Source: Aquisalimonas sp.
GTDB taxonomy: Bacteria; Pseudomonadota; Gammaproteobacteria; Nitrococcales; Aquisalimonadaceae
Length of the DNA stretch: 64,000 bases
Assembly (NCBI GenBank): GCA_007126095.1
Contig: SLBZ01000051.1
Location: 1-64,000 of the forward strand
Direction: 5' to 3'
This document shows positions 27,320-38,188 of the stretch, piece by piece. Position numbers and translations under genes: made by a program. Numbering within the stretch: the first letter of the stretch is position 1; the number at the start of each line of letters is the position of its first letter. The notes beneath the pieces were generated by a model that worked only from the letters and a program-made list of their open reading frames with translations, made no database searches and was not told the DNA's origin.

Positions 27320-28039
27320 TCAAGCATCGGCCGGGCCCGCCTGAAGCTCCGAGACAATACGCTCCAGGGCCGCGCCCGGGTCGTCTGCCGCCGTAATGGG
27401 CCGTCCCACCACGAGATAGTCGGCGCCGCCCGTCCGTGCCTGCGCCGGCGTCACGATCCGACGCTGATCGTCGGCGGCGGCCTCCGCGGGCCGGATACCC
27501 GGTGTCACCAGCACTGGCGCCTGCCCGTGCAGGGCGCGCAACCGGGGAGCTTCCCGGGCGGAACAGACGAGGCCATCCAGCCCTGCGCCGAGGGCGAGCC
27601 CCGCCAGCCGCTCCACCAGTGCATCAGGCGTATCGCTCAGACCGACAGCTGCGATGTCCTCCGCATCGTGGCTGGTCAGCACGGTCACGCCGATGAGCAG
27701 CGTATGCCCCGACCCGGAACGGCTCACGGCTTCCCGCGCCGCCTCCATCATGCGGACACCGCCGAGGGCGTGCACGTTGACCATCCAGACGCCGAGATCC
27801 GCCGCGGCGCGACACGCGCCAGCAACCGTATTGGGGATATCGTGGAACTTGAGATCCAGAAAGACGCTGAAGCCACTGCCCTGCAGCCGCTCCACCAGGC
27901 CGGGGCCGGCGCGGGTGAACAGCTCCTTGCCCACCTTCAGCCGGCACAACGCCGGGTCGAGCCGGGCCGCCAGCGCTTCCGCCCGCTCCACGCTGTCCAC
28001 GTCCAGAGCAACCACGATCCACGGTTGTTCGCCTGCCAC
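27320..28039 (-). CDS. pyrF: Orotidine 5'-phosphate decarboxylase
   Basis: A 239-residue enzyme that converts OMP to UMP in pyrimidine synthesis. The catalytic [11 protein letters not shown] motif is present, as are VALDVDS at the N-terminus and LVTPGIRP and YLVVGRPIT at the phosphate-binding end. The GTG start has GGGGAG eight bases upstream, inside the end of lapB, and lies 2 bp past the lapB stop. The lapA-lapB-pyrF order is conserved in gammaproteobacteria. It is the last gene of this operon. Confidence 0.94.
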   Translation of the reverse strand: MAGEQPWIVVALDVDSVERAEALAARLDPALCRLKVGKELFTRAGPGLVERLQGSGFSVFLDLKFHDIPNTVAGACRAAADLGVWMVNVHALGGVRMMEAAREAVSRSGSGHTLLIGVTVLTSHDAEDIAAVGLSDTPDALVERLAGLALGAGLDGLVCSAREAPRLRALHGQAPVLVTPGIRPAEAAADDQRRIVTPAQARTGGADYLVVGRPITAADDPGAALERIVSELQAGPADA

Positions 28040-28041
28040 GC

Positions 28042-29211
28042 CTACTCCCCTTCCACACCCTGAATCGGTTTGATGGTCGCCCACTTGCGGCAACTCGGAC
28101 ACTGCCAGTGCAGGGTGCGCGCACTGAAGCCGCAGTTACGGCAGGAGTAGCCGGGTTTGTCCCGCAGCAGGGCGTGGAAGAGCTCCCTGAGCACTTCCAG
28201 GTCGGCGCCCCCGGCCTGCTCCGCCCGTGACAGATTGAGCTCGATCAGGCGGTTCAGTCCGCGCACGGATGGCCGGGCCCGGAGCTGATCCACCAGGAAT
28301 CCGGCGGCGGCGTCCTCGCCGTGGTCGTGTCGGATGCGTTCCGCCAGCGCAAGGATGACGGACGCCCCGCGGTAATCGCGCGACACATCCTCCAGGAAAG
28401 CGCGGTAGCCGTCCGGCCGCCCCAGCTGGGTATAGGATTCGTGCAACCCCACCAGCACTTCCGGCAGGTAGTCGCGATCCTGCTCGCGCACACGCTGATA
28501 GCATTTCAGCGCCTGTTTGTAGTTGCCGACACTGCGCTCGATGTCGCCCTGCAGTATGCTCGCACGCACGCAGCCGGGGTCGGCGGTCAGCGCCCGCTTG
28601 ATCAGACTCCGGGCGCGATTGACTTCCCCCTCGCGCCAGGCTCGATCCACCTGCTCACAATAGAACTGGGCCACGCGCGGCGCCATGCTCTGCTCACTGT
28701 TCGACTCCAGCCGGGCTGCCACGAGAATGGCGTTATCCCACTCCTTTTCCTGCTGATAGATATCCAGCAGATGCTGCAGGGCCTGGGGAACGAAATTCCC
28801 CGTCTCCACCACCTCCTGAAACAGGTTCTCCGCGCGGTCCAGGAGCCCGGCACGCAAGAAATCCTCGCCCAGTTCCAGCAGCGCCTGGGTTCGTTGTTCA
28901 CGATTCAGGGAGGGGCGGGCGATAAGGTTCTGATGGATGCGGATGGCCCGATCCACTTCACCGCGCCGCCGGAAGAGATTCCCTAGGGCAAGATGGGTTT
29001 CGACCGTATCCGAGTCGACTTCCACCATGCGGGTGAAGACTTCGATGGCCTTGTCGGGCTGCTCGTTGAGCAGGTAGTTCAGGCCCTGGAAATAGTCGCC
29101 ACGCAACGGCTCCTGGCGGCCGGGACGCGCACCCCCGCCCTGGCCACGTCTCGCGATGAACCAGCCCGAAAAGGCCGCCACCGGCAGGAGTAGCCAGAAC
29201 AGTTCCACCAT
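28042..29211 (-). CDS. lapB: Lipopolysaccharide assembly protein LapB (YciM)
   Basis: A 389-residue inner-membrane protein. One N-terminal membrane helix (about 3-18) is followed by tandem TPR repeats facing the cytoplasm and a C-terminal rubredoxin-like zinc domain with two CxxC pairs (SCRNCGF and WQCPSCRKW). LapB recruits LpxC to FtsH for degradation and so sets LPS level. Length equals that of the E. coli protein. It follows lapA with a 1-bp gap and leads into pyrF by a 2-bp gap. Confidence 0.95.
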   Translation of the reverse strand: MVELFWLLLPVAAFSGWFIARRGQGGGARPGRQEPLRGDYFQGLNYLLNEQPDKAIEVFTRMVEVDSDTVETHLALGNLFRRRGEVDRAIRIHQNLIARPSLNREQRTQALLELGEDFLRAGLLDRAENLFQEVVETGNFVPQALQHLLDIYQQEKEWDNAILVAARLESNSEQSMAPRVAQFYCEQVDRAWREGEVNRARSLIKRALTADPGCVRASILQGDIERSVGNYKQALKCYQRVREQDRDYLPEVLVGLHESYTQLGRPDGYRAFLEDVSRDYRGASVILALAERIRHDHGEDAAAGFLVDQLRARPSVRGLNRLIELNLSRAEQAGGADLEVLRELFHALLRDKPGYSCRNCGFSARTLHWQCPSCRKWATIKPIQGVEGE

Positions 29212-29212
29212 C

Positions 29213-29506
29213 TCAGTGATTATCTTTCAGCGGCAACCGGCGCAGTTCGTTGAGTTCCTTCTCGGTGTCCTTGACCCGCCGCCTCAGCCGGTGCACTTCG
29301 CGCTGCTTGCCGAGAATCATCCCGAGTGTCGTCAGCACACCGATGACGGCGCCGATGATCACGGCGACGACGAGCGCCAGGGAGAGCGGCGCGCCGACGG
29401 TACCGAAATAGTAGTCGACATCCACACGGCTGGCATTCAGCAGGGCAAAGCTCAGCCCGAACAGGATCACGATCAGGATGGCCAGAAATCCGATCAACCG
29501 ACGCAT
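29213..29506 (-). CDS. lapA: Lipopolysaccharide assembly protein LapA
   Basis: A 97-residue membrane protein with two hydrophobic helices (about 4-24 and 40-65) and a basic, coiled-coil C-terminus (LGKQREVHRLRRRVKDTEKEL), as in LapA/YciS (DUF1049). It works with LapB in coupling LPS synthesis to transport. The start has GGGGAG ten bases upstream; an upstream extension was left out because it lacks support. Confidence 0.92.
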   Translation of the reverse strand: MRRLIGFLAILIVILFGLSFALLNASRVDVDYYFGTVGAPLSLALVVAVIIGAVIGVLTTLGMILGKQREVHRLRRRVKDTEKELNELRRLPLKDNH

Positions 29507-29585
29507 ATCGGTTTTACTCCCCTTGTTCCGAGCGCGCGCCACAACGCCAGTTCAATCCGCTCCGGGGAGAGGCCTCGGGCAATGT

Positions 29586-29867
29586 TCAATCGCCGTTGAC
29601 CCGCTGGCGGAGCTCCTTCCCCGGCTTGAAATGTGGCACATACTTCGCAGGCAGGGCAACTGGATCCCCGGTCTTGGGGTTGCGGCCGATCCGCGGCGGA
29701 CGGTGGTGCAGTGAAAAACTGCCGAAGCCACGAATCTCGATGCGATGACCGGAGGAGAGCGCTTCGCTCATGTGCTCCAGAAGCGTCTTGACCGACACTT
29801 CCACATCCCGGTAGGCGAGATGCTGCTGCTTGGATGCGATGACTTCGATGAGCTCGGATTTCGTCAT
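29586..29867 (-). CDS. ihfB: Integration host factor subunit beta
   Basis: A 93-residue HU-family DNA-bending protein. It has the IHF/HU signature ([30 protein letters not shown]) and the [21 protein letters not shown] arm region with the intercalating Pro. It forms a heterodimer with IhfA. The position after rpsA and before lapA is conserved across gammaproteobacteria. Confidence 0.95.
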   Translation of the reverse strand: MTKSELIEVIASKQQHLAYRDVEVSVKTLLEHMSEALSSGHRIEIRGFGSFSLHHRPPRIGRNPKTGDPVALPAKYVPHFKPGKELRQRVNGD

Positions 29868-29959
29868 TGTTATGTCCAGACGATTCCGTCCAATTTCCGG
29901 GCGCCGCGCTCAGGCCAGGCCTGTCGGCAATCCGGGCGGATGAAACGGATGCGGTGAGA

Positions 29960-29988
29960 GCGGGGTCGTGGCTCGGCCACGACCCCGC
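29960..29988 (-). terminator. Hairpin between rpsA and ihfB
   Basis: GCGGGGTCGTGG and CCACGACCCCGC form a perfect 12-bp stem with a 5-base loop. It is 22 bases past the rpsA stop. Only TCTC follows on the minus strand, so partial termination of the heavily transcribed rpsA message is more likely than a full stop. Confidence 0.65.
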
Positions 29989-30009
29989 ACGACCTGGATC
30001 GACCGGTAA

Positions 30010-31695
30010 TCAGTCGTCCTGATTACCGCTGTCCATCTGCTCCTTGAGCAGGTCGCCAAGCGTAGTCGTGCCGGCACCGGCACCACCCTTGGCGTAGTCC
30101 TGCACGGCCTTGGCTTCTTCCTGAACGTCCTTGGCCTTGATGGACAGGCTGATCGAGCGGTTCTTGCGATCGACGCCGATGAACTTGGCCTGCACTTCGT
30201 CGCCTTCCTTGAAGTGACTGCGGGCATCGTCGACACGCTCGCGGGCGATGTCGGACGCACGCAGGTAGCCTTCGATGCCATCCCCGAGGTCAACGACCAC
30301 GCCCTTGGCGTCCACTTCCTTCGCGGTGCCCTTCACCATGTTGCCCTTCGGATTATCGGCCATCCAGGCGGAGAAGGGATCGTCTTCCATCTGCTTGATG
30401 CCCAGGGAGATCCGCTCCCGATCCGCGTCCACGGACAGCACTACGGCTTCCACTTCGTCACCCTTCTTGAAGTGCCGCACGGCGTCTTCGCCGGCTTCGT
30501 CCCAGGAGAGATCCGAGAGGTGAACCAGACCGTCGATACCGCCTTCCAGGCCAACGAAGATGCCGAAGTCGGTGATCGACTTGATCTGGCCGTTCACGCG
30601 ATCGCCCTTGTTGTGGGTGGCCGCGAACAGCTCCCATGGGTTCGCCTGGCACTGCTTCATGCCCAGGGAGATGCGGCGTCGCTCGCCGTCGATGTCCAGC
30701 ACCATGACTTCGACCTCGTCACCCACGGCAACCAGCTTGCCCGGGTTAACGTTCTTGTTGGTCCAGTCCATCTCGGAGACGTGCACCAGGCCTTCCACGC
30801 CTTCCTCGATCTCCACGAAGCAGCCGTAATCGGTGATGTTGGTGACACGGCCCACCACGCGGGTGCTCTCCGGGTACCGGTTGGCAATGTTTTCCCACGG
30901 GTCCTCGCCCAGCTGCTTGAGGCCCAGGGAGACGCGGTTGCGCTCGCGGTCAAACTTGAGCACCTTGACCTCGATTTCCTGGCCGACTTCGACCACTTCC
31001 GAGGGATGCTTGACGCGGCGCCAGGCCATATCGGTGATGTGCAGCAGGCCGTCGATGCCGCCCAGGTCCACGAAGGCGCCGTAGTCGGTGAGGTTCTTGA
31101 CGATGCCCTTGAGCTGCTGGCCTTCCTGCAGGCGCTCCAGCAGGGCCTCCCGCTCGGCGCTGTACTCTTCCTCGACCACCGCGCGGCGCGAAACCACGAC
31201 GTTGTTGCGGCGCTCGTCCAGCTTGATGACCTTGAATTCGAGCTCGCGGCCTTCCAGGTACGTGGTATCCCGCACGGGGCGGATGTCCACGAGAGAGCCG
31301 GGAAGGAAGGCCCGGATGTGCTTGAGGTCGACGGTGAAACCGCCCTTGACCTTGCCGCTGATGATGCCGTTGACGGTGTCACCGTTCTCGTAGGCAGTTT
31401 CCAGGTGCTTCCAGGCGTGGGCCCGCTTGGCCTTCTCGCGCGACAGCCGGGTTTCCCCGAAGCCGTCTTCCACCGCGTCCAGGGCGACTTCCACGTCGTC
31501 ACCCACACCCACTTCGATCTGGCCCGATTCCCCGAAGAACTCGTTGGCGGGAATCACGGCTTCCGACTTCAGGCCCGCATTGACCACCACGTGGTCACCG
31601 CGGATCGCCACCACCTTCCCGGTGACGATGGCGCCGGGGCGCATGTCGGTTTGTGCCAGGCTCTCTTCAAACAGTTCGGCAAAGCTCTCGCTCAT
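30010..31695 (-). CDS. rpsA: 30S ribosomal protein S1
   Basis: A 561-residue protein with six S1/OB repeats (first near 20-90, later blocks such as [36 protein letters not shown] and [18 protein letters not shown]). It binds mRNA on the 30S subunit and aids initiation on weakly structured leaders. Length matches the E. coli protein (557). The gene follows cmk by about 110 bp, where its own promoter should lie, and is followed by a stable hairpin and ihfB. Confidence 0.97.
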   Translation of the reverse strand: MSESFAELFEESLAQTDMRPGAIVTGKVVAIRGDHVVVNAGLKSEAVIPANEFFGESGQIEVGVGDDVEVALDAVEDGFGETRLSREKAKRAHAWKHLETAYENGDTVNGIISGKVKGGFTVDLKHIRAFLPGSLVDIRPVRDTTYLEGRELEFKVIKLDERRNNVVVSRRAVVEEEYSAEREALLERLQEGQQLKGIVKNLTDYGAFVDLGGIDGLLHITDMAWRRVKHPSEVVEVGQEIEVKVLKFDRERNRVSLGLKQLGEDPWENIANRYPESTRVVGRVTNITDYGCFVEIEEGVEGLVHVSEMDWTNKNVNPGKLVAVGDEVEVMVLDIDGERRRISLGMKQCQANPWELFAATHNKGDRVNGQIKSITDFGIFVGLEGGIDGLVHLSDLSWDEAGEDAVRHFKKGDEVEAVVLSVDADRERISLGIKQMEDDPFSAWMADNPKGNMVKGTAKEVDAKGVVVDLGDGIEGYLRASDIARERVDDARSHFKEGDEVQAKFIGVDRKNRSISLSIKAKDVQEEAKAVQDYAKGGAGAGTTTLGDLLKEQMDSGNQDD

Positions 31696-31804
31696 TGGTC
31701 AGCCAATCCTAGAACGTCAACAACGCGATGACGTCTGTGGTTACGTTACGTACATTTAAACGGCCAGCGACGCGTCCGCCCCTCTGACCACCCGAGTTAA
31801 TCCT

Positions 31805-32488
31805 TTATGATAGCTGTTTTTGCAGCAGCTTGAGTACCCTCTCCACCACGGCGTCCACTGACAGACCCGTGGTATCGAGCTCCTCGGCGTCTACCGCCGG
31901 CTTCAGCGGCGCCACCGCGCGATTGCGGTCACGCTCGTCGCGCACGGCGATCTCGTCCAAAAGATCCGCGAGGCTAACATCAACCCCCTGTTCCTTCAAC
32001 TGGTTATGGCGCCGCCGCGCCCGCTCCTCCGCACTCGCGGTGAGAAAGATCTTGAGGGTCGCGTCCGGGAACACCACCGTACCCATGTCGCGGCCATCGG
32101 CGACAAGTCCCGGCGGCTTGCGGAAGGCCCGCTGGCGGGCGAGCAGCGCCTCCCGCGCCTCCGGCACGGCCGCCACCCGCGAGGCGAGATCGCCGGTCTG
32201 CTCACTGCGCAGCTGCACGGAGACGTCGTTGCCGTCCACCAGTACGCGCACCGACCCGTCGGGCCGAGGCTCGAACACCACGTCGAGCCCGTGGGCCAGA
32301 TCCACCAGGGCGGCGGTATCGGATGCGTCCAGGCCGCGGCTGCCGGCGGCGACCGCCAGGGCCCGGTAAATGGCGCCGCTATCGAGCAGGTGCCAACCCA
32401 TGGCTTCGGTGACCGCACGGCAGACCGTTCCCTTGCCGGACCCGCCGGGCCCGTCCACCGCGAGCACGGGCGCGTCCTTCGGCGTCAT
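31805..32488 (-). CDS. cmk: Cytidylate kinase
   Basis: A 227-residue kinase that phosphorylates CMP and dCMP. The P-loop is GPGGSGKGT near residue 13, and [12 protein letters not shown] and the Arg-rich lid ([13 protein letters not shown]) are present. The start overlaps the aroA stop by 4 bp (ATGA), so aroA and cmk are translationally coupled, as is usual in this cluster. Confidence 0.95.
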   Translation of the reverse strand: MTPKDAPVLAVDGPGGSGKGTVCRAVTEAMGWHLLDSGAIYRALAVAAGSRGLDASDTAALVDLAHGLDVVFEPRPDGSVRVLVDGNDVSVQLRSEQTGDLASRVAAVPEAREALLARQRAFRKPPGLVADGRDMGTVVFPDATLKIFLTASAEERARRRHNQLKEQGVDVSLADLLDEIAVRDERDRNRAVAPLKPAVDAEELDTTGLSVDAVVERVLKLLQKQLS

Positions 32489-33825
32489 GAGGCCTCCGGA
32501 GCGTCGTGTTCCACATCCAGCCCGAGCCCGGCCTCTCGCGACAGACTGGCAAATCCGGGGAACGACGTATCCACGTTGCGGCAGTCGCGGATGGTGATGG
32601 TGTCGGTACTGCGCAGTGCCGCCATGGCAAACGCCATGGCGATCCGGTGGTCGCCGTGACTGTCCACGGTGCCGCCCGTAAGGGTGCCGCCGTGGATGAC
32701 GATGCCGTCCGCGCGCGGCTCCACCTGGATGCCGAGAGCCGTGAGGCCGTCGGCCATGACGGCGATCCGGTCACTCTCCTTCACCCGCAGTTCCTCGGCG
32801 CCCGTAAGCACCGTCGTCCCGTTCGCACAGGCGGCGGCGATGAAGATGGCAGGAAACTCGTCGATGGCCAGCGGCACCAGCCGTTCGGGAATGGTGATGC
32901 CGTGCAGCGGCCGCGCACGCACGTGGACATCTGCAACGGGCTCGCCGCCCACCTCGCGCTGGTGGCGCAGCTCCACGTCCGCACCCATGAGATCGAGGAT
33001 GTCCAGTACGCCCGTACGGGTCGGGTTGATGCCCACGTGTTCGAGGACGAGATCGCTGCCCTCGGCGATGCTCGCCCCCACGAGGAAGAACGCCGCCGAG
33101 GAGATATCCGCCGGGACGTCGATCTCGCAGCCCTGCAGGCGCCCGCCCCCGGTAACGCCGGACCAGGCGTCGTCCCGCCGCACCGGATAGCCGAAGCCCG
33201 CCAGCATGCGCTCGGTATGATCGCGGGTGGGTGCCGGCTCGTGCACCCAGGTGTCTCCCTCGGCATACAGGCCGGCCAGGAGCAGGGCGGATTTCACCTG
33301 GGCGCTGGCCACCGGCATGTCGTAGCTCATGCCGTGCAGGGGGTGTCCGCCACGGATCAGTAATGGCGCGGTGCCGCCCGGAGCGGCCTCGATCACCGCC
33401 CCCATCGCGGCGAGCGGCTCGGTCACCCGCCCCATGGGACGGCGCCGCAGGGAGTCATCACCAGTCAGCGTGCTGTCGAAAGGCTGCCCCGCAAGCAGGC
33501 CGGCGAGCAGGCGCATGGACGTCCCGGAGTTGCCCAGGTCCAGGGGGCCGTCCGCAGCGCTGAGCCCGTGCAGCCCGGCACCACGGATACGCAGTGCACC
33601 GTGGCGCGGCCCGTCGATCTGCACGCCGAGCTGCCGGAACGTGGCCAGCGTCGCCAGCGCATCGGCCCCTTCCAGAAACCCCTCCACACGGGTCTCGCCC
33701 TCGGCCAGGGAACCCAGCATGACGGCACGGTGAGACATGGACTTGTCCCCGGGCACACGGAAACGCCCGGTCAGCGTGCCACCGGGCCGGACGTGGAAAA
33801 CGGGATTGCGGCTGTGATCAGTCAA
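32485..33825 (-). CDS. aroA: 3-phosphoshikimate 1-carboxyvinyltransferase (EPSP synthase)
   Basis: A 446-residue enzyme of the shikimate pathway. It has GDKSMSHRA at the N-terminus, [31 protein letters not shown] and [12 protein letters not shown], and ends with [14 protein letters not shown]. The RPM and [12 protein letters not shown] forms are typical of class II EPSP synthases, while the NSGT loop keeps Gly. The start is a TTG supported by GAGAGGA upstream; no ATG occurs before the conserved MSHRA. It is 11 bp after tyrA. Confidence 0.95.
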   Translation of the reverse strand: MTDHSRNPVFHVRPGGTLTGRFRVPGDKSMSHRAVMLGSLAEGETRVEGFLEGADALATLATFRQLGVQIDGPRHGALRIRGAGLHGLSAADGPLDLGNSGTSMRLLAGLLAGQPFDSTLTGDDSLRRRPMGRVTEPLAAMGAVIEAAPGGTAPLLIRGGHPLHGMSYDMPVASAQVKSALLLAGLYAEGDTWVHEPAPTRDHTERMLAGFGYPVRRDDAWSGVTGGGRLQGCEIDVPADISSAAFFLVGASIAEGSDLVLEHVGINPTRTGVLDILDLMGADVELRHQREVGGEPVADVHVRARPLHGITIPERLVPLAIDEFPAIFIAAACANGTTVLTGAEELRVKESDRIAVMADGLTALGIQVEPRADGIVIHGGTLTGGTVDSHGDHRIAMAFAMAALRSTDTITIRDCRNVDTSFPGFASLSREAGLGLDVEHDAPEAS

Positions 33826-33836
33826 CGAACGTCCTC

Positions 33837-34721
33837 TCAGGATTCCAGCGTCGCCATGAACCGGTCGCGTGTGTCGCGGGCGTGCCGGAACAGGTTCTCG
33901 AGTGCAGTGGCATCCCCGGCGCGCACCTGCTCACGCAGCTCCGCCAGATCCGCCATGTAACGGTCCATGGCAACCACGAGTGCGTCGCGGTTGGCCAGGC
34001 AGATATCCCGCCACATCTCCGGGTCACTGGACGCGATGCGGGTGAAATCCCGGAATCCGCCGGCGGCATAGGCGAACACTTCGTCGCGATCGGACCAGCG
34101 CGACAGGGTGTCCACCAGCGAATAGGCCAGCATGTGCGGCAGGTGCGACGTGGCCGCGAGCACATCATCGTGATGGGCGGCGCTCATGCGCGCGACGCTC
34201 GCCCCCACCGCCTGCCAGAGCTCTGCAACCCGCTCAACCGCGGCCGCGTCGGTGCTCTCTTCGGGGGTCAGGATGACGCGGCGGTCGTGAAACAGCTCCG
34301 GGAACGCCGCAACCGCGCCGCTCTTCTCGTTGCCTGCAATGGGGTGACCGGCGACGAACCGGGCGCTGTGCTCACCCAGCGCCTCGGCGGCATCCGCCAG
34401 CACCGTGGCCTTGGCGCTGCCCACATCGGTGATCACGGCACCCGGCGCCAGATCGTCCCGGACGGTCGCCAGCACCGGTCCCATGGCCCCCAGGGGCACG
34501 GCCACCACGACCACGTCGGCACCTCGCACGGCTTCCCGCGGGTCGGTGGTGGCGTCGTCGATGATGCCGCGCTCACGCGCCGTGTCGAGGTTCGCCGTCG
34601 AGCGCCCGCACCCAACGACTGTGTCGACCAGGCCGGCCCGGCGCAGCCCCAGAACCCACGATCCGCCGATCAGGCCGACCCCGATCAGGGCGAGCCGTTT
34701 CACGGGCCTGACTGTGCTCAT
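33837..34721 (-). CDS. tyrA: Prephenate/cyclohexadienyl dehydrogenase
   Basis: A 294-residue NAD(P)-linked dehydrogenase of tyrosine synthesis. The Rossmann motif is GVGLIGGSW near the N-terminus, and DVGSAK, HPIAGNEKSG (catalytic His) and ATSHLPHMLA blocks are intact. No chorismate mutase or ACT domain is attached. The ATG overlaps the hisC stop (ATGA); longer in-frame extensions into hisC were rejected. In pseudomonads this domain is often fused to AroA; here they are separate, 11 bp apart. Confidence 0.93.
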   Translation of the reverse strand: MSTVRPVKRLALIGVGLIGGSWVLGLRRAGLVDTVVGCGRSTANLDTARERGIIDDATTDPREAVRGADVVVVAVPLGAMGPVLATVRDDLAPGAVITDVGSAKATVLADAAEALGEHSARFVAGHPIAGNEKSGAVAAFPELFHDRRVILTPEESTDAAAVERVAELWQAVGASVARMSAAHHDDVLAATSHLPHMLAYSLVDTLSRWSDRDEVFAYAAGGFRDFTRIASSDPEMWRDICLANRDALVVAMDRYMADLAELREQVRAGDATALENLFRHARDTRDRFMATLES

Positions 34722-35851
34722 GCCCGGCGGCCCATCAGGCCCGTCAGGGCATCGAGGAACCGGCGGTTCTCGTCCGGGAGACCGACGGTCACCCGGATCC
34801 ACTCCGGCAGGCCGTAACCGGCCACGGGACGCACGATAACCCCCGCCCGCAGCAATCCCTCGTACACGGCACCGGCATCCCCGACCCGGACACAGAGAAA
34901 GTTCGCCGCCGACGGCAGCACGTCGAGGTCCAGCTGCTGCAGTTCGCCGCGCAGCCACTCCCGCTGCTCGTTGTTCATGGTCACCGACTCCCGGACGTAG
35001 TCGGTATCCGACAACGCCGCCTCGGCCGCCGCCTGGGCACTGGTGCTGACGTTGAATGGCTGACGCACGCGGTTAAAGAGCTCCGCCACCGCCGGATGGG
35101 CCATGCTGTAACCGACCCGGAAGCCCGCCAGTCCGTGAACCTTCGAGAACGTACGCGTCACCACGAGGTTGGGGAACGCGCTCAGCCATTCGGTGGCGTC
35201 CGGCTGCTGCGGCGAATCGCTGTACTCGCAGTACGCCTCGTCGACCACGACGATCACGTGATCCGGCATCGACTGGATGAACGCCTTGAGTTCACGCCGG
35301 CCCAGCCACGTCCCCGTAGGGTTGTTGGGGTTGGCCACGAAAACCACCCGCGTATCGTCGGTCACCCGTGCCCGCATGGCGTCCAGGTCGTGGCCGCAGG
35401 GCATGCCGGCGTCACTGCCCAGCGCCGGGGCCACGCACGCCGTTGCGCCGGCCGCGCTGGTGACAATCGGGTACACGGCAAAGGCGTGCTCCGAGAACAC
35501 GGCCTCCCGGCCCGGCCCCAGAAACGTGGACGCCACCAGCGCCAGCACGTCGTTGGAGCCGTTGCCGAGCGTAATCGTCTCGGACGCCACGCCGTGGTGC
35601 CTTGCCAGCGCCTGCTTGAGGCGGAAGCCGTTGCCGTCCGGGTAGCGGTGGGCATCGGCCATGGCCTCGCGCGCGGCGGCAAGCGCCTTTTCACCCGGGC
35701 CGCGGGGGTTTTCGTTGGAGGCCAGCTTGATGATGTCCGTCAGGCCGTACTCGCGCTGCAGCTCGTCCATGGGCTTGCCCGGCTCGTAGGGGTGCAGCGT
35801 CTGCACCCCGGGCACGGCCAGTTGATGGAAGGCGGATCGCAGCTCGCTCAT
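34718..35851 (-). CDS. hisC: Histidinol-phosphate/aromatic aminotransferase
   Basis: A 377-residue PLP-dependent class I/II aminotransferase. It has SNENPRGPGEKAL, the NPNNPTGTW motif, VDEAYCEY and the PLP lysine at 237 (TRTFSKVHGLAG). The place between pheA and tyrA suggests that it aminates phenylpyruvate and 4-hydroxyphenylpyruvate, as proposed for HisC2 of pseudomonads, though histidinol-phosphate activity cannot be excluded. It is coupled to tyrA by a 4-bp overlap and lies 17 bp after pheA. Confidence 0.92.
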   Translation of the reverse strand: MSELRSAFHQLAVPGVQTLHPYEPGKPMDELQREYGLTDIIKLASNENPRGPGEKALAAAREAMADAHRYPDGNGFRLKQALARHHGVASETITLGNGSNDVLALVASTFLGPGREAVFSEHAFAVYPIVTSAAGATACVAPALGSDAGMPCGHDLDAMRARVTDDTRVVFVANPNNPTGTWLGRRELKAFIQSMPDHVIVVVDEAYCEYSDSPQQPDATEWLSAFPNLVVTRTFSKVHGLAGFRVGYSMAHPAVAELFNRVRQPFNVSTSAQAAAEAALSDTDYVRESVTMNNEQREWLRGELQQLDLDVLPSAANFLCVRVGDAGAVYEGLLRAGVIVRPVAGYGLPEWIRVTVGLPDENRRFLDALTGLMGRRA

Positions 35852-35868
35852 GGTTCGCTCTCCGGAGG

Positions 35869-36954
35869 CTATCGCGCAGCGCGGGGGTAGGAGCCGAGCA
35901 CGCGCAGCAGCGAGGCCTGCTCGCGCATTTCCGCCAGCGCCGCGCTGACCTGCGCATCGTCGGCGTGCCCCAGCAGGTCAATGAAGAAGGCGTACTCCCA
36001 GACACCCTGGCGTGACGGCCGGGCATCCAGGCGTGTCATGTTGATGTCGTGACGGGCAAGCGGCTCCAGCAGACTCACCAGCCCGCCCGGACGATCCGAG
36101 CGCGACACGACCAGCGAGGTCTTGTCGTCGCCCGTGGGCGGTGGCGACTGCCGGCCGATGACCAGAAAGCGGGTGGTGTTGCCGGAGATGTCCTCGATCC
36201 CCTCGGCCAACGCCCCCAGGCCGTACATGTCGATGGCGGCGTCACTGGCCACGGCGGCGGCACCCTGCTCCATGGCGGCCAGGCGGGCCGCCTCGGCGGT
36301 GCTGTCGACGGTGATCCGCTCCACCCCCGGGAGGCGCGAATCCAGCCAGCCCCGACACTGCGCCAGGCCCTGCTGATGGGAGTACACCCGCCGGATCGCC
36401 TGCAACTCCGTCTCGCGGCTGGCGAGATTCTGCTGAATCCGCAGCTCCACTTCCCCCACCACCTGCAAAGGCGAGGTGAGAAAACAGTCCAGGGTGTGGT
36501 TGACCACGCCCTCGGTGGAGTTCTCCACCGGAACGACGCCGTAATGCATGTCCCCGGCTTCCACTTCGCGGAAGATGGCGTCGATGGAGGTCAGCGGCTG
36601 CAGTTGCACCCCATGGCCGAACTGCTTCAGCGCGGCCGCCTGGGTAAAGGTGCCTTCCGGCCCCAGGAACCCCACTTTCAGCGGCTCCTGCAGCGCCAGA
36701 CAGGCGGACATGACTTCCCGGAACAGGCGGGTGACCACCTCGTCGGAGAGCGGCCCGGTATTCAGCGACTCGATGCGCCGCAGCACCTCCTGCTCGCGCT
36801 CCGGCCGGTAGAAATCACCCTGCTCGCCGTGCTCGCGCTTGATGCGGGCGACCTCCTGGGCCAGGCGGCCGCGCTCGTTGACCAGCTCCAGCATCTGCTG
36901 GTCCAGTGCATCGATGCGCTCCCGCACATCGGCGAGGTGTTTCCGGTCCGTCAT
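35869..36954 (-). CDS. pheA: Bifunctional chorismate mutase/prephenate dehydratase
   Basis: A 361-residue P-protein. Residues about 1-90 are the helical AroQ chorismate mutase, 95-275 the prephenate dehydratase (GPEGTFTQAAALKQFG, VPVENSTEGVVNHTLD with the catalytic Thr region, NTTRFLVIGR), and 285-355 an ACT domain (SDRPGGLVSLLEPLARHDINMT) that should bind phenylalanine for feedback control. It lies 18 bp after the serA-type gene, in the serC-serA-pheA-hisC-tyrA series. Confidence 0.95.
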   Translation of the reverse strand: MTDRKHLADVRERIDALDQQMLELVNERGRLAQEVARIKREHGEQGDFYRPEREQEVLRRIESLNTGPLSDEVVTRLFREVMSACLALQEPLKVGFLGPEGTFTQAAALKQFGHGVQLQPLTSIDAIFREVEAGDMHYGVVPVENSTEGVVNHTLDCFLTSPLQVVGEVELRIQQNLASRETELQAIRRVYSHQQGLAQCRGWLDSRLPGVERITVDSTAEAARLAAMEQGAAAVASDAAIDMYGLGALAEGIEDISGNTTRFLVIGRQSPPPTGDDKTSLVVSRSDRPGGLVSLLEPLARHDINMTRLDARPSRQGVWEYAFFIDLLGHADDAQVSAALAEMREQASLLRVLGSYPRAAR

Positions 36955-36972
36955 GCCGCCTTCTCCACGACG

Positions 36973-38142
36973 TCAGTCGAGGACGCGCACTTTGAGCACG
37001 CCCTTGATACCGCGCACCACATCGGCGACCTCGCGCGGAATGCTGCCGGCGACGTCAACAACGGTGTACGCAAGATCCCCGCGGGACTTGTTATACATAT
37101 CATCGATGTTCAGACCGGCATCCGCCAGGGTCGTGGAGATCTGCCCCAGCATGTTCGGCACGTTGGCGTTGACCACGGTCATGCGCTCGCAGTTCTCCGC
37201 CCGCGGCATGTTCACTTCCGGGAAGTTCACGGAGTTGTGGATGTTGCCGTTCTCCAGGTAATCGCGAACCTGATCGGCCACCATGATGGCGCAGTTGTCC
37301 TCGGCTTCCGTGGTCGACGCGCCCAGGTGCGGCAGCGTAATGCACTTGGGGTGGTTCTTGGTGAGGTTGGTGGGGAAGTCGTTGACGTAGGCCGTGAGGT
37401 GGCCACGGTCGATGGCGTCCACCACCGCCTGGTCGTCGACGATGCCGGCGCGGGAGAAGTTCAGCACGGCCCCGCCCTTGTGCAGCATCCCCACCCGGTC
37501 GGCGTTGATCAGGTTGGCGGTGTGCTCGTTGTACGGCACGTGGATGCTGATGAAGTCGCTGCGCCCCACCAGCTCGTCGACGCTGTGGGCCTGGCGTACG
37601 CCGGCCTCCAGCGCCCAGGCGCTGCTCACGGTAATGCCCGGGTCGAAGCCAACCACGTTCATGCCGAGCGCGCGCGCGGCGTTGGCCACCTTGACGCCGA
37701 TAGCACCGAGACCGATCACGCCCAGGGTGCGGCCGGGCAGCTCGAAACCACGGTAGTGCTTCTTGCCCGCTTCCACTTCCTTGCTGAGGCTGGCGTCATC
37801 CCCGTCCAGGTTGCGGGTGTAGTCCCAGGCCTGGCAGATGTTGCGGGCCGCCAGGAACATGCCGGCGAGCACCAGCTCCTTCACGGCGTTGGCGTTGGCG
37901 CCCGGAGTGTTGAACACCGGAATGCCCTGGTCGCTCATGGCGTCCACAGGGATGTTATTCACCCCGGCGCCGGCACGGCCCACGGCCAGCACGGAGTCGG
38001 GCACCTGCATGTCGTGCATCTTGTAGGAGCGCAGCAGAATGGCATCCGGCGCGGAGATCTCGGTGCCGGTCTCGTAGCTGTCACGGGGCAGACGATCGAG
38101 GCCCTTGGCGGAGATGTTGTTCAGTGTCTGGATCTTGTACAT
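36973..38142 (-). CDS. serA: D-3-phosphoglycerate dehydrogenase with ACT domain
   Basis: A 389-residue oxidoreductase that starts serine synthesis. It has the Rossmann GVIGLGAIGVKVA, an NFSRAGIVDD active-site block, PHLGASTTEAE with the catalytic His, and a C-terminal ACT domain (about 315-389, MTVVNANVPNMLGQISTTL). The start has AGGAG in front. It is shorter than E. coli SerA (410). Its place between serC and pheA joins two serine-synthesis steps in one operon; other gammaproteobacteria usually keep serA elsewhere. Confidence 0.92.
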   Translation of the reverse strand: MYKIQTLNNISAKGLDRLPRDSYETGTEISAPDAILLRSYKMHDMQVPDSVLAVGRAGAGVNNIPVDAMSDQGIPVFNTPGANANAVKELVLAGMFLAARNICQAWDYTRNLDGDDASLSKEVEAGKKHYRGFELPGRTLGVIGLGAIGVKVANAARALGMNVVGFDPGITVSSAWALEAGVRQAHSVDELVGRSDFISIHVPYNEHTANLINADRVGMLHKGGAVLNFSRAGIVDDQAVVDAIDRGHLTAYVNDFPTNLTKNHPKCITLPHLGASTTEAEDNCAIMVADQVRDYLENGNIHNSVNFPEVNMPRAENCERMTVVNANVPNMLGQISTTLADAGLNIDDMYNKSRGDLAYTVVDVAGSIPREVADVVRGIKGVLKVRVLD

Positions 38143-38188
38143 GGTTACTCCTGTCTTTGGTCGGAAACGCGCAGACGCGGCAACGGGC

